From NCBI RefSeq assembly GCF_900182985.1, contig NZ_FXUY01000002.1:1165001-1229000 (forward strand): DNA of 64,000 nucleotides, read 5' to 3'. The notes under the pieces were generated by a model, which saw only the letters and a list, made by a program, of their open reading frames with translations, was not told where the DNA came from and did no database searches. The stretch is from Pseudomonas helmanticensis (GTDB lineage Bacteria > Pseudomonadota > Gammaproteobacteria > Pseudomonadales > Pseudomonadaceae). Below, piece by piece: positions 45,520 through 53,233 of this stretch (its first letter is position 1; each line of letters opens with the position of its first letter). Made by a program: the position numbers and the translations under genes.

Positions 45520-46304
45520 CCGCAGTCGATACCCAAACCATTCACCGCGTGATGCACGAAATCAAACGCCGCAAGCTTGAAGTGCTGCGCGTGGTCGACC
45601 TGACCCCGCGCATGCGCCGCATCACCCTTGGCGGCCCGGAGTTGGCCGGATTCATCAGTCTGGGCACGGACGATCACGTCAAATTGCTGTTCCCGCAGAA
45701 CGCCGAGCAGGCCGCCGCACTGGAGACCATGGTGCTCGGCGCCGGCAAGGACGACGGGCCGAAACCCGAAATGCGCGACTACACGCCGCGCCGGTATGAC
45801 CTCGATGCGCTGGAGCTGGACATCGATTTTGTCCTGCACGGCGACGGCCCTGCCTCCACTTGGGCAGAACAGGCCAAACCGGGACAGTTCCTGCACATCG
45901 GCGGCCCGCGCGGCTCGATGATCGTCCCGGACATTTTCGACAGCTATCTGCTGATCGGCGATGAAACCGCCCTGCCCGCCATCGCCCGACGTCTCGAAGG
46001 CATGGCGGCCAATCGCAAGGCACTGGTGGTGATCGAAGTGGAAAACGGCGCCGAACAGCAAGTGCTGGAGAGTGCAGCGCAGGTCAACGTGATCTGGGTA
46101 TTGCGCGAAGGCGGTAAGGACAATCTGCTGACCACGGTGAAACACTTGCAGGTGCCGAAGGGCAATCTGTATGCGTGGGTCGCGACGGAGACCAAGGTTT
46201 CACGGCAGATTCGTCGGGTGCTGATCGACGAGCATGGGCTGGATGAGCAACTGATCAAAGCGGTCGGCTACTGGCGCGCCGAAGGCACTCCCGAGGAGGA
46301 CTGA
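45516..46304 (+). CDS. Siderophore-interacting protein / NADPH ferric-chelate reductase (YqjH/ViuB-like)
   Basis: This 262-residue flavoprotein has an FAD-binding domain (PRMRRITLGGPELAGF; MRDYTPRRYD, the family's R-x-Y-T FAD motif at about residue 87) and a C-terminal NAD(P)H domain (YLLIGDETALPAIARRLEG; YAWVATETKVSRQIRR). Such enzymes reduce ferric siderophores in the cytoplasm to release iron. The gene overlaps the PadR-like regulator gene by four bases and is surely co-transcribed with it. Confidence 0.88.
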   Translation: MTAVDTQTIHRVMHEIKRRKLEVLRVVDLTPRMRRITLGGPELAGFISLGTDDHVKLLFPQNAEQAAALETMVLGAGKDDGPKPEMRDYTPRRYDLDALELDIDFVLHGDGPASTWAEQAKPGQFLHIGGPRGSMIVPDIFDSYLLIGDETALPAIARRLEGMAANRKALVVIEVENGAEQQVLESAAQVNVIWVLREGGKDNLLTTVKHLQVPKGNLYAWVATETKVSRQIRRVLIDEHGLDEQLIKAVGYWRAEGTPEED

Positions 46305-46309
46305 GCCCC

Positions 46310-46444
46310 CCCGTAGGAGTTGCCGCAGGCTGCGATCTTTTGACTTTGATTTTTCAAAAACAAGATCAAAAGATCGCAGCGTGCCGCAGCTCCAGGTGTA
46401 CGCATCCAATGTAGGAGCTGCCGAAGGCTGCGATCTTTTGACTT
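46310..46444. repeat. REP cluster, three arms of the GTAGGAGCTGCCG family
   Basis: An inverted pair (GTAGGAGTTGCCGCAGGCTG; CGCAGCGTGCCGCAGCTCC, degenerate) is followed by a third arm, GTAGGAGCTGCCGAAGGCTG, in direct orientation. It fills the space up to the stop of the next, convergent gene. Confidence 0.88.
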
Positions 46445-47074
46445 TCATCGCCGAGTTCGGTCAAGGCCAATCAACAGCAGTCCAATCAGCACAAATCCCA
46501 GCAATATCCCCCCGGCATTGATGAACACCTGTGGATAACCCAACTGGCTAACACTGAGAAACCAATACGGATAAGCGCTGAGCAAATGCCCACGCAGCAA
46601 AGCATAGGCAAAGTACAAGACCGGGTAAATCAACCAAAGCGGCACGTGCCGAAGCTGCAAGGTTCCCTTGGGTACGCAGCCCCACCAATAAACGAGGTAC
46701 ACCAACGGCATGATGTCGTGCAGCAGTTCATCGGCAACAATCTGCACCCCTTCGGGCCGGAACAGGCTGCGCAACAACACGTTGTAGCCCAGGCTGACAA
46801 CAACAATGCTGACAGCAATCCCACTGCTTACCCACGGTTGCAAAAACCAGCGGCGCGCAGCGGATTCTCGCTCAGTGACGGCGCAGGTCAGCACCGTTGC
46901 AACGCCAATGTTGGTCAGCACCGTGAAATAGCTGAAATAGCTCATCAGGCCGCCCATCAGGCTGCCACCACTGCTCAAGCGGTAATACAAAACCAGATAC
47001 ATCTGAATGCCCAATCCTGCCCAGCCCAATACGGCTGCGCAGGTGATCAGGCGTTGGCGCCCGACGGCGTCCAC
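46445..47074 (-). CDS. Pr6Pr family membrane protein
   Basis: This 209-residue integral membrane protein has six predicted helices and the appearance of the Pr6Pr (FAR-17a/AIG1-like) family: MSYFSYFTVLTNIGVATVLTCA near residue 45, LLHDIMPLVYLVYWW with a conserved His in the middle, and LLLSAYPYWFL-like loops. The function is unknown. It shares a strand with the downstream-starting VF530 gene, which ends one base before it begins; the two are probably co-transcribed. Confidence 0.78.
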   Translation of the reverse strand: MDAVGRQRLITCAAVLGWAGLGIQMYLVLYYRLSSGGSLMGGLMSYFSYFTVLTNIGVATVLTCAVTERESAARRWFLQPWVSSGIAVSIVVVSLGYNVLLRSLFRPEGVQIVADELLHDIMPLVYLVYWWGCVPKGTLQLRHVPLWLIYPVLYFAYALLRGHLLSAYPYWFLSVSQLGYPQVFINAGGILLGFVLIGLLLIGLDRTRR

Positions 47075-47075
47075 C

Positions 47076-47306
47076 TCAGAGCGGTCGCTTGGTGCGCATC
47101 AACTTCACGTACAGACGTTCGACCTTTTCCCGCGCCCACGGGGTTTTGCGCAGAAACGTCAGGCTCGACTTGATGCTCGGATCGCTCTTGAAACAGCGGA
47201 TATCGATGCGCTCGGCCAGCCCCGACCATTCGTAATGGGCCACCAATGCGTTGAGGATCTGTTCGAGGGTGACGCCGTGCAGCGGATCGGGGGTTTGGTC
47301 GTTCAT
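47076..47306 (-). CDS. VF530 family DNA-binding protein (DUF2132)
   Basis: This 76-residue protein matches the VF530/DUF2132 family almost end to end: [31 protein letters not shown], in part, then [26 protein letters not shown]. Family members have a double-strand DNA-binding fold, but no cellular role is established. It precedes the Pr6Pr membrane protein gene by one base on the same strand. Confidence 0.88.
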   Translation of the reverse strand: MNDQTPDPLHGVTLEQILNALVAHYEWSGLAERIDIRCFKSDPSIKSSLTFLRKTPWAREKVERLYVKLMRTKRPL

Positions 47307-47399
47307 GCCAGGCCTTTGGGCGAAGTGAAAATGCAGAAGCCGCGCACCTTAGCCGAGGGGGTGGTTGGGTGGAAGGCCTTCCTTTCAAATGTAGGTCAA

Positions 47400-47481
47400 G
47401 GTCAAAAGATCGCAGCCTTCGGCAGCTCCTACACGTGTACGCATTTCAATGTAGGAGCTGCCGAAGGCTGCGATCTTTTAG
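47400..47481. repeat. REP inverted pair, outward polarity
   Basis: TCAAAAGATCGCAGCCTTCG and GTAGGAGCTGCCGAAGGCTG flank a short spacer, with the AAAAGATC ends outermost as at 27.8 kb. With the oprB leader (47482-47639, in which I see no certain promoter) it accounts for the 333-base gap. Confidence 0.88.
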
Positions 47482-47639
47482 CACTGTTACCAAATCCGAA
47501 AGGATGCATGTTCACAAAAGGCCTTTGTCTTTTTGTAACAGATCATTATCCTGCCGCCCTTCTGCTGAATCGCTTCACTGCCTGCGACATATTGAAGCGC
47601 TCGAATTGCACCCCGAAAACACCAAAAAAAGACTTATCC

Positions 47640-49001
47640 ATGCCCGATTTTTCCTTCTCCCGAGACAGCGCTATCTCAACCCTGCGCGCCATCGGTGTCT
47701 GCACCGCCCTCGGTCTGGCCACTTGCGCCCAAGCGGCCCCCGCGTTCGACAGTGAGTCACCGTACATGCTCGGTGACTGGAACGGCACGCGCACCGAACT
47801 CTCGGAAAAAGGCTACGACTTCAAACTCGATTACACCGGCGAAATGGGCAGTAATCTGCACGGCGGCTACGACCATGATCGCACCGCGCGTTACAGCGAT
47901 CAGTTCGGTCTGGGCACGCACCTCGATCTGCAAAAGATCCTCGGCTGGGACGACGCCGAGTTTCAACTGACCATCACCAAGCGCAGCGGCAACAACATCA
48001 GCAACGACCGCATCAACGATCCGCGCGTTGGTGGTTTCACCTCGGCGCAGGAAGTCTGGGGCCGTGGCCAGACCACCCGCCTGACGCAGATGTGGTATCA
48101 GCAGAAATTCTTCGATCAGAAACTCGACATCAAGGTTGGCCGTTTCGGCGAAGGCGAAGACTTCAACAGCTTCCCGTGCGACTTCCAGAACCTCGCGTTC
48201 TGCGGCTCGCAGGTCGGCAACTGGGTCGGCGGCATCTGGTACAACTGGCCGGTCAGCCAATGGGCGATGCGCGTCAAATATCACCTGACCCCAGAGTTGT
48301 ACGCACAGGTCGGCGCCTACGAACAGAACCCGTCGAACCTTGATCGCGGCAACGGCTTCAAACTCAGCGGCAGCGGCACCCAGGGCGCGATCCTGCCGAT
48401 CGAACTGGTGTGGACGCCGAAACTCAACGGCCTGCCGGGCGAATACCGCGCCGGTTACTACTACAGCAACGCCAAAGCCACTGACGCTTATAAAGATCAG
48501 AACGGCCAACCGGCGGCCCTCAGCGGCGAAGCCTACCGCAGCGCGTCAAGCAAACACGGGGTTTGGCTGGGTATTCAGCAGCAAGTCACCAGCGTGGCCA
48601 GCGATAACAGTCGCGGTTTGAGCGTGTTCGCCAACGGCACCATGCACGACAAGAAAACCAACGCGATCGACAACTACGTGCAGGCCGGCATCACCTACAA
48701 AGGCCCGTTCGATGCGCGCGCCAAGGACGACATCGGTTTCGCCCTCGCCCGCGTACACGTCAACCCGGCCTACCGCAAAAACGCCGAAGCGACGAATCAG
48801 GCCAACGCCGTTTACGACTATGACGATCCGTCCTTCCTGCCGCCGCAAGACACCGAATACAGCGCCGAGCTGTATTACGGCGTGCATGTAACCAACTGGC
48901 TGACCGTACGCCCGAACCTGCAATACATCCGCCACCCCGGTGGCGTGAACAACGTCGACGACGCCCTGATCGGCGGGATCAAAATCCAGTCTTCGTTCTA
49001 A
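47640..49001 (+). CDS. oprB: OprB-type carbohydrate-selective porin
   Basis: This 453-residue outer-membrane porin has a signal peptide (...AIGVCTALGLATCAQAA) and the OprB family barrel: LGDWNGTRTELSEKGYDFKLDYTGEM at the mature N-terminus, VWGRGQTTRLTQMWYQQKFF, LDIKVGRFGEGEDF, and a C-terminal Phe (IKIQSSF) as needed for Bam insertion. It admits glucose and other sugars to the periplasm. It precedes the glucose dehydrogenase gene gcd by 218 bases, linking sugar entry to periplasmic oxidation. The ATG at 47640 has only a weak ribosome site. Confidence 0.88.
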   Translation: MPDFSFSRDSAISTLRAIGVCTALGLATCAQAAPAFDSESPYMLGDWNGTRTELSEKGYDFKLDYTGEMGSNLHGGYDHDRTARYSDQFGLGTHLDLQKILGWDDAEFQLTITKRSGNNISNDRINDPRVGGFTSAQEVWGRGQTTRLTQMWYQQKFFDQKLDIKVGRFGEGEDFNSFPCDFQNLAFCGSQVGNWVGGIWYNWPVSQWAMRVKYHLTPELYAQVGAYEQNPSNLDRGNGFKLSGSGTQGAILPIELVWTPKLNGLPGEYRAGYYYSNAKATDAYKDQNGQPAALSGEAYRSASSKHGVWLGIQQQVTSVASDNSRGLSVFANGTMHDKKTNAIDNYVQAGITYKGPFDARAKDDIGFALARVHVNPAYRKNAEATNQANAVYDYDDPSFLPPQDTEYSAELYYGVHVTNWLTVRPNLQYIRHPGGVNNVDDALIGGIKIQSSF

Positions 49002-49020
49002 AGCACACCACGGATCAAAT

Positions 49021-49108
49021 GTAGGAGTGAGCCTGCTCGCGATAGCGGTGTTTCAGGCGACACCTCCAGAGACTGACACACCTCCATCGCGAGCAGGCGA
49101 AGGCCTAC
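49021..49108. repeat. REP inverted pair, GAGCCTGCTCGCGATAGCGGT family
   Basis: GAGCCTGCTCGCGATAGCGG and CATCGCGAGCAGGCGAAGGCC are imperfect inverted arms beginning GTAGGAG and ending GGCCTAC. The element sits between oprB and gcd. A single arm of the same family is present at 8.24 kb. Confidence 0.85.
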
Positions 49109-49219
49109 AAATGAATTTCGTTAGCTAGACAAGTTTTTATCTGAACCATGCCCACGCTCAATCGTCATCTACAGTGACTACTGCGCGGGACTATTTGAAA
49201 CGTCACGGAGAATCACACT

Positions 49220-51631
49220 ATGAGCACCGAAAGTGCTTCGAGTCGAAGCCGTCTGTTACCGAGCCTGCTCGGCATTCTGCTTCTGCTGATGGGCCTGGCC
49301 ATGTTGGCCGGTGGGGTCAAGCTGAGCATGCTCGGCGGCTCGCTGTACTACCTGCTGGCCGGTATCGGCATTGCGCTGAGCGGCATCCTGCTGCTGATGC
49401 GCCGCCGCGCCGCGCTGAGCCTGTACGCTATCGTCCTGTTTGCCAGCACCGTTTGGGCGCTGTGGGAAGTCGGTCTGGACTGGTGGCAACTGGTGCCACG
49501 TCTGGCGCTGTGGTTTGTCCTCGGCTTCGTGATGTTGCTGCCGTGGTTCCGCCGTCCGCTACTGCTTGACGGCCCGGCGCCAATGGGCACTCGCGGCCTG
49601 ACCGTGGCCGTGGTTCTCGCTGGTCTCACCGCGCTGATCAGCCTGTTCACCCACCCGGGCGAAACCTTCGGCGAACTGGGTCGCGACACCGCAGACACCA
49701 CCAGCACCGCGCCAGCCATGCCCGATGGCGACTGGCAAGCTTACGGCCGCACCGAATTCGGTGACCGCTACTCGCCGCTGAAGCAGATCACCCCGGCCAA
49801 CGTCGGCAAGCTGCAAGAAGCCTGGCGCATCCAGACCGGCGACCTGCCGACGGCGGATGACCCGGTCGAGCTGACCAACGAAAACACCCCGCTGAAAGCC
49901 AACGGCATGGTCTACGCCTGCACCGCGCACAGCAAAGTGTTGGCGCTGGATCCGGACACCGGCAAAGAACTGTGGCGCTTCGACCCGCAGATCAAGAGCC
50001 CGGTCGGCTTCAAAGGCTTCGCCCACATGACTTGCCGTGGCGTGTCGTACTACGACGAAGCCGCGTACGCCAAAACTGAAAACGCAGCCTCCGCGGTGAT
50101 TTCCGAAGCCGGCAAAGCCGTTGCTCAGGCTTGCCCGCGTCGTCTGTACCTGCCAACCGCTGATGCCCGCCTGATCGCCCTGAACGCCGACACCGGCAAG
50201 ATCTGCGAAGGCTTCGGCAAAAACGGTGTGGTCGACCTGACCCAAGGCATCGGCCCGTTCACCGCTGGCGGCTACTACTCCACCTCGCCAGCCGCGATCA
50301 CGCGTGATCTGGTGATCATGGGCGGTCACGTGACCGACAACGAATCGACCAACGAGCCATCGGGCGTGATCCGCGCCTTCGACGTGCACGACGGTCACCT
50401 CGTATGGAACTGGGACAGCGACAAGCCAGACGCCACCGAGCCTTTGGCACCGGGTGAAACCTACAGCCGCAACTCGGCCAACATGTGGTCGCTGGCCAGC
50501 GTCGACGAAAAGATCGGCATGGTTTATCTGCCACTGGGCAACCAGACTCCAGACCAGTGGGGCGCTGACCGCACCCCGGGCGCCGAGAAATTCAGCGCCG
50601 GTATCGTTGCTCTGGACCTGGCCACCGGTAAAGTGCGCTGGAACTACCAGTTCACCCACCACGACCTGTGGGACATGGACGTTGGCAGCCAGCCAACCCT
50701 GCTCGACATGAAAACCGCCGACGGCGTGAAACCGGCGCTGATCGCTCCGACCAAACAGGGCAGCCTGTACGTCCTCGACCGTCGTGACGGCACGCCGATC
50801 ATTCCGATCAAGGAGATCCCGGTCCCGCAAGGCGCCGTGAAAGGCGACCACACCGCACCGACCCAGGCCCGTTCGGACCTCAACCTGCTGGCCCCGGAAC
50901 TGACCGAAAAAGCCATGTGGGGCGCGAGCCCGTTCGACCAGATGCTGTGCCGCATCCAGTTCAAAGAACTGCGTTATGAAGGCCAGTACACCCCGCCGTC
51001 GGAACAGGGCAGCCTGATCTACCCGGGTAACGTGGGTGTGTTCAACTGGGGCGGCGTCTCGGTCGATCCGGTTCGTCAGATCCTGTTCACCAGCCCGAAC
51101 TACATGGCTTTCGTTTCGAAAATGGTGCCACGCGAGCAAGTCGCCGCCGGCAGCAAACGCGAAAGCGAAACCGCTGGCGTGCAACCGAACACCGGCGCGC
51201 CATACGCCGTGATCATGCACCCGTTCATGTCGCCACTCGGCGTACCGTGCCAGGCCCCGGCCTGGGGCTACGTTGCCGGTATCGACCTGACCACCGGCAA
51301 AGTCGTGTGGAAACGCAAAAACGGCACCAGCCGCGACAGCTCGCCAATCCCGATCGGCTTCACCTTGGGCGTGCCTAGCATGGGCGGCTCGATGGTCACG
51401 GCTGGCGGCGTCGGCTTCCTCAGCGGCACCCTCGACCAGTACCTGCGCGCGTACGACGTGAACAGCGGTAAAGAGCTGTGGAAATCGCGTCTGCCTGCGG
51501 GCGGTCAAGCGACCCCGATGACTTACACCGGCAAGGACGGCAAGCAATACGTGCTGTTGGTTGTCGGCGGTCACGGTTCGCTGGGCACCAAAATGGGCGA
51601 CTACATCATTGCCTACAAACTGCCGGAATAA
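49220..51631 (+). CDS. gcd: PQQ-dependent membrane glucose dehydrogenase
   Basis: This 803-residue quinoprotein oxidises glucose to gluconolactone on the periplasmic side and passes electrons to ubiquinone. The N-terminal five-helix anchor spans about 1-140 (LLPSLLGILLLLMGLAMLAGG and following). The PQQ beta-propeller follows: WQAYGRTEFGDRYSPLKQITPANVGKLQEAW (in part), repeated W-motif segments such as VLALDPDTGKELWRFDP, VALDLATGKVRWNYQFTHHDLWD and LYVLDRRDGTPIIP. GGSMVTAGGVGFLSGTLDQYLRAYD lies near the end. GGAG lies nine bases before the ATG. A hairpin with a U-run follows the stop. Quinate/shikimate dehydrogenases are close relatives, but the length and OprB neighbour favour glucose. Confidence 0.92.
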   Translation: MSTESASSRSRLLPSLLGILLLLMGLAMLAGGVKLSMLGGSLYYLLAGIGIALSGILLLMRRRAALSLYAIVLFASTVWALWEVGLDWWQLVPRLALWFVLGFVMLLPWFRRPLLLDGPAPMGTRGLTVAVVLAGLTALISLFTHPGETFGELGRDTADTTSTAPAMPDGDWQAYGRTEFGDRYSPLKQITPANVGKLQEAWRIQTGDLPTADDPVELTNENTPLKANGMVYACTAHSKVLALDPDTGKELWRFDPQIKSPVGFKGFAHMTCRGVSYYDEAAYAKTENAASAVISEAGKAVAQACPRRLYLPTADARLIALNADTGKICEGFGKNGVVDLTQGIGPFTAGGYYSTSPAAITRDLVIMGGHVTDNESTNEPSGVIRAFDVHDGHLVWNWDSDKPDATEPLAPGETYSRNSANMWSLASVDEKIGMVYLPLGNQTPDQWGADRTPGAEKFSAGIVALDLATGKVRWNYQFTHHDLWDMDVGSQPTLLDMKTADGVKPALIAPTKQGSLYVLDRRDGTPIIPIKEIPVPQGAVKGDHTAPTQARSDLNLLAPELTEKAMWGASPFDQMLCRIQFKELRYEGQYTPPSEQGSLIYPGNVGVFNWGGVSVDPVRQILFTSPNYMAFVSKMVPREQVAAGSKRESETAGVQPNTGAPYAVIMHPFMSPLGVPCQAPAWGYVAGIDLTTGKVVWKRKNGTSRDSSPIPIGFTLGVPSMGGSMVTAGGVGFLSGTLDQYLRAYDVNSGKELWKSRLPAGGQATPMTYTGKDGKQYVLLVVGGHGSLGTKMGDYIIAYKLPE

Positions 51632-51646
51632 GCTTCAACGGCGGTA

Positions 51647-51684
51647 AAAAAAGGCGATGCCCCGCAAGGGACATCGCCTTTTTT
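51647..51684 (+). terminator. Rho-independent terminator of gcd
   Basis: AAAAAAGGCGATG pairs with CATCGCCTTTTTT over 13 bases around a 12-base loop and ends in a T-run. It starts 15 bases after the gcd stop. Confidence 0.92.
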
Positions 51685-51699
51685 GTGCCCACCCAATAT

Positions 51700-51812
51700 C
51701 CAAGGAGCTGCCGAAGGCTCGGGCCGCGTTCGGACGATCTTTTGACTTTGATTTTTAAAAGCCAGATCAAAAGATCGTCCGAACGCGGCCCGAGCCTTCG
51801 GCAGCTCCTACA
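51700..51812. repeat. Long REP hairpin with symmetrically extended arms
   Basis: The arms are those of the GTAGGAGCTGCCGAAGGCT family, but each has an extra CGGGCCGCGTTCGGAC block before GATCTTTTGA. The insertion is matched perfectly on the other arm, so the stem is extended by 16 base pairs. The segment between this hairpin and the leader at 52.0 kb (51813-52020) has a small hairpin CGCTG-CAAATT-CAGCG but no gene. Confidence 0.88.
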
Positions 51813-52041
51813 GGGTGAAATATGTTGGTTTGTGAGAAATGTGCTTGTCCTACAAATGCTGGTAATTGTGCGGAGTTTTTCCCACAAGTCGCGTCGGTTG
51901 TGCCTCGGAAGTGGGGTGGCTAGGCTCTGAGGGTCGCTGCAAATTCAGCGAACGGGCGTCGCGGCCCGAGCAGTTCATTCGATTTAATGCATAATCGCCG
52001 ACCCAAACGGGAGCGCTCAGGTGCTTGTTGTTTGGTTTGAT

Positions 52042-52121
52042 GGTGGCTGTGCGTGGGATACCTTCGGGTATGCCGAGATTGCCGAATGGCTCGGTCCGCG
52101 AACCTGCGTACAGCTGCCACC
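52042..52121 (+). ncRNA. Predicted structured RNA leader before the DUF6124 gene
   Basis: GGTGGCTGT (52042-52050) and ACAGCTGCCACC (52110-52121) can form a closing helix with a small bulge. Inside are two hairpins: ATACC-TTCG-GGTAT (52058-52071), a stable UUCG tetraloop, and CCGAG...CTCGG (52073-52094). It ends 58 bases before the ATG at 52180. I recall similar elements ahead of related small genes in other Pseudomonas. It could be a cis-regulatory leader or an independent small RNA. Confidence 0.5.
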
Positions 52122-52179
52122 CTTTGTCGCGTCGCGGCGATTGAGAGTGACAGCCCCACTTATCATTCGGAGCTTCACC

Positions 52180-52551
52180 ATGATCAAACCAACATCCAAT
52201 CCGCCCGCAGACGACACCACCCCCTACGAATTCCCCGGCTCAAAAAGATTCCACGACGCCGCCGAACGCGCCCTCGACCACTACCTCAAACCCAACGCCC
52301 TAACCCTGCGCTTCCACAAACCCAGCACCATGTTCCAGGTCGCCCCCGATCAAGACAACGAAAGCCTGCTGGTCCACGCCTGCGAATCCCTGGCCCAAGC
52401 CAGCCTCATGACCAGCGACATCGCCGCCTACATCGAACTGCCGCAGCGGCGCACGATTCTGGCGATCCAGCAAATCATCATGCTCGCCGAACTGGCGGTG
52501 AATCGCGCACTGGATAACCACGAAATATCCCAACCCCCCACCCACAACTGA
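52180..52551 (+). CDS. DUF6124 family protein
   Basis: This 123-residue cytoplasmic protein has the opening TPYEFPGSKRFHDAAERALDHYL and the later LLVHACESLAQASLMTSDIA, typical of the DUF6124 family found in many copies in fluorescent pseudomonads. It is helical with no catalytic motif, and its function is unknown. The ATG at 52180 has GGAG eight bases upstream. An in-frame start at 52021 would translate through the predicted RNA structure and is not favoured. It is the only gene between gcd and lon on this strand. Confidence 0.82.
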   Translation: MIKPTSNPPADDTTPYEFPGSKRFHDAAERALDHYLKPNALTLRFHKPSTMFQVAPDQDNESLLVHACESLAQASLMTSDIAAYIELPQRRTILAIQQIIMLAELAVNRALDNHEISQPPTHN

Positions 52552-52556
52552 AAAGC

Positions 52557-52718
52557 CCCTCACCCTAACCCTCTCCCGGAGGGAGAGGGGACTGACCGAG
52601 GTGTTTGGGCGAGATACGCCGACGTGCAATACCGAGCCGAACTCACATTCTGAAAAGCCCAAAAACCGGCCCCCTCTCCCTCGGGAGAGGGCCGGGCGGG
52701 CGGCGTTCCGATGAGGGG
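52557..52718. repeat. Long inverted repeat element, CCCTCACCCTAACCCTCTCCC family, copy 3
   Basis: Left arm CCCTCACCCTAACCCTCTCCC and a right arm, CCCTCTCCCTCGGGAGAGGGC, followed by a degenerate end ending GATGAGGGG. Interior CTGACCGAGGTG matches the other copies. Confidence 0.83.
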
Positions 52719-53233
52719 CGAACCCACCAAAAAACCAAAGCCAAACACCCGCTCTTCACCACTCAATAGGCCGAGTGTCAGCTCGCCTGCTCTTGATCTT
52801 GATCCACGAGCGACGTCGGAAGGCTGAGTGGAGGGATTGATCCGGGGGTGGGAGCGCAGCGACCGTTTGGCGCAGCCAAACACAGCGAGAGGAGGTGCAG
52901 CGCAGCAAACCGTAGGCGCTGCCCCCCGGATCGATCCCGCAGCGAAGGAACCCCGAGCCCCAGCGAGCGGGCCGCACGCAGGAGCAAGCCTTTTCGGTTA
53001 CCTTTTCGGCGTCTGGAAAAGGTGACTCGCCGTAAGGGCGAAACCTTAATCCGCCATCACCAAAAAAACGGATATACACACCAACCCCAAGAACATGGTC
53101 GGCCCAAAGGCTGCCAAGCCCAAAGCGTGACGCCTGTCAAAACCCTGAACACACAAGCAGAAACATCCCCTCCCATTGAAACCACCGAAAGCCTGCCCCA
53201 TCTAAGACCCATACCCCATTGCGCAGGTGCCCC
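52719..53233. other. Non-coding region with stacked hairpins upstream of lon
   Basis: I see no credible gene in these 515 bases. Three hairpins stand out: GTTTGGC-GCA-GCCAAAC (52865-52881), ACCTTTTC...GAAAAGGT (53000-53023) and TCGCC...GGCGA (53027-53041). The stretch from about 52830 to 53060 looks like an intergenic sequence I recall recurring in Pseudomonas genomes, so it may be a multicopy element. The lon promoter must lie near its 3' end but could not be assigned. Confidence 0.5.

Noticed and set aside
47007..47639. A porin reading frame extended upstream to 47007
   Set aside because: The extension crosses the VF530 gene and a REP pair, and the signal peptide begins at the ATG at 47640.
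49559..51574. A 671-codon open frame antisense to the glucose dehydrogenase gene
   Set aside because: It is a compositional shadow of a GC-rich gene: its product is rich in His, Arg, Gln and Ala repeats with no family character, while the sense frame encodes a clear PQQ dehydrogenase.
52021..52179. A longer DUF6124 protein starting at 52021
   Set aside because: The extension would be translated from the predicted RNA structure and does not resemble the family. The ATG at 52180 has a GGAG site.
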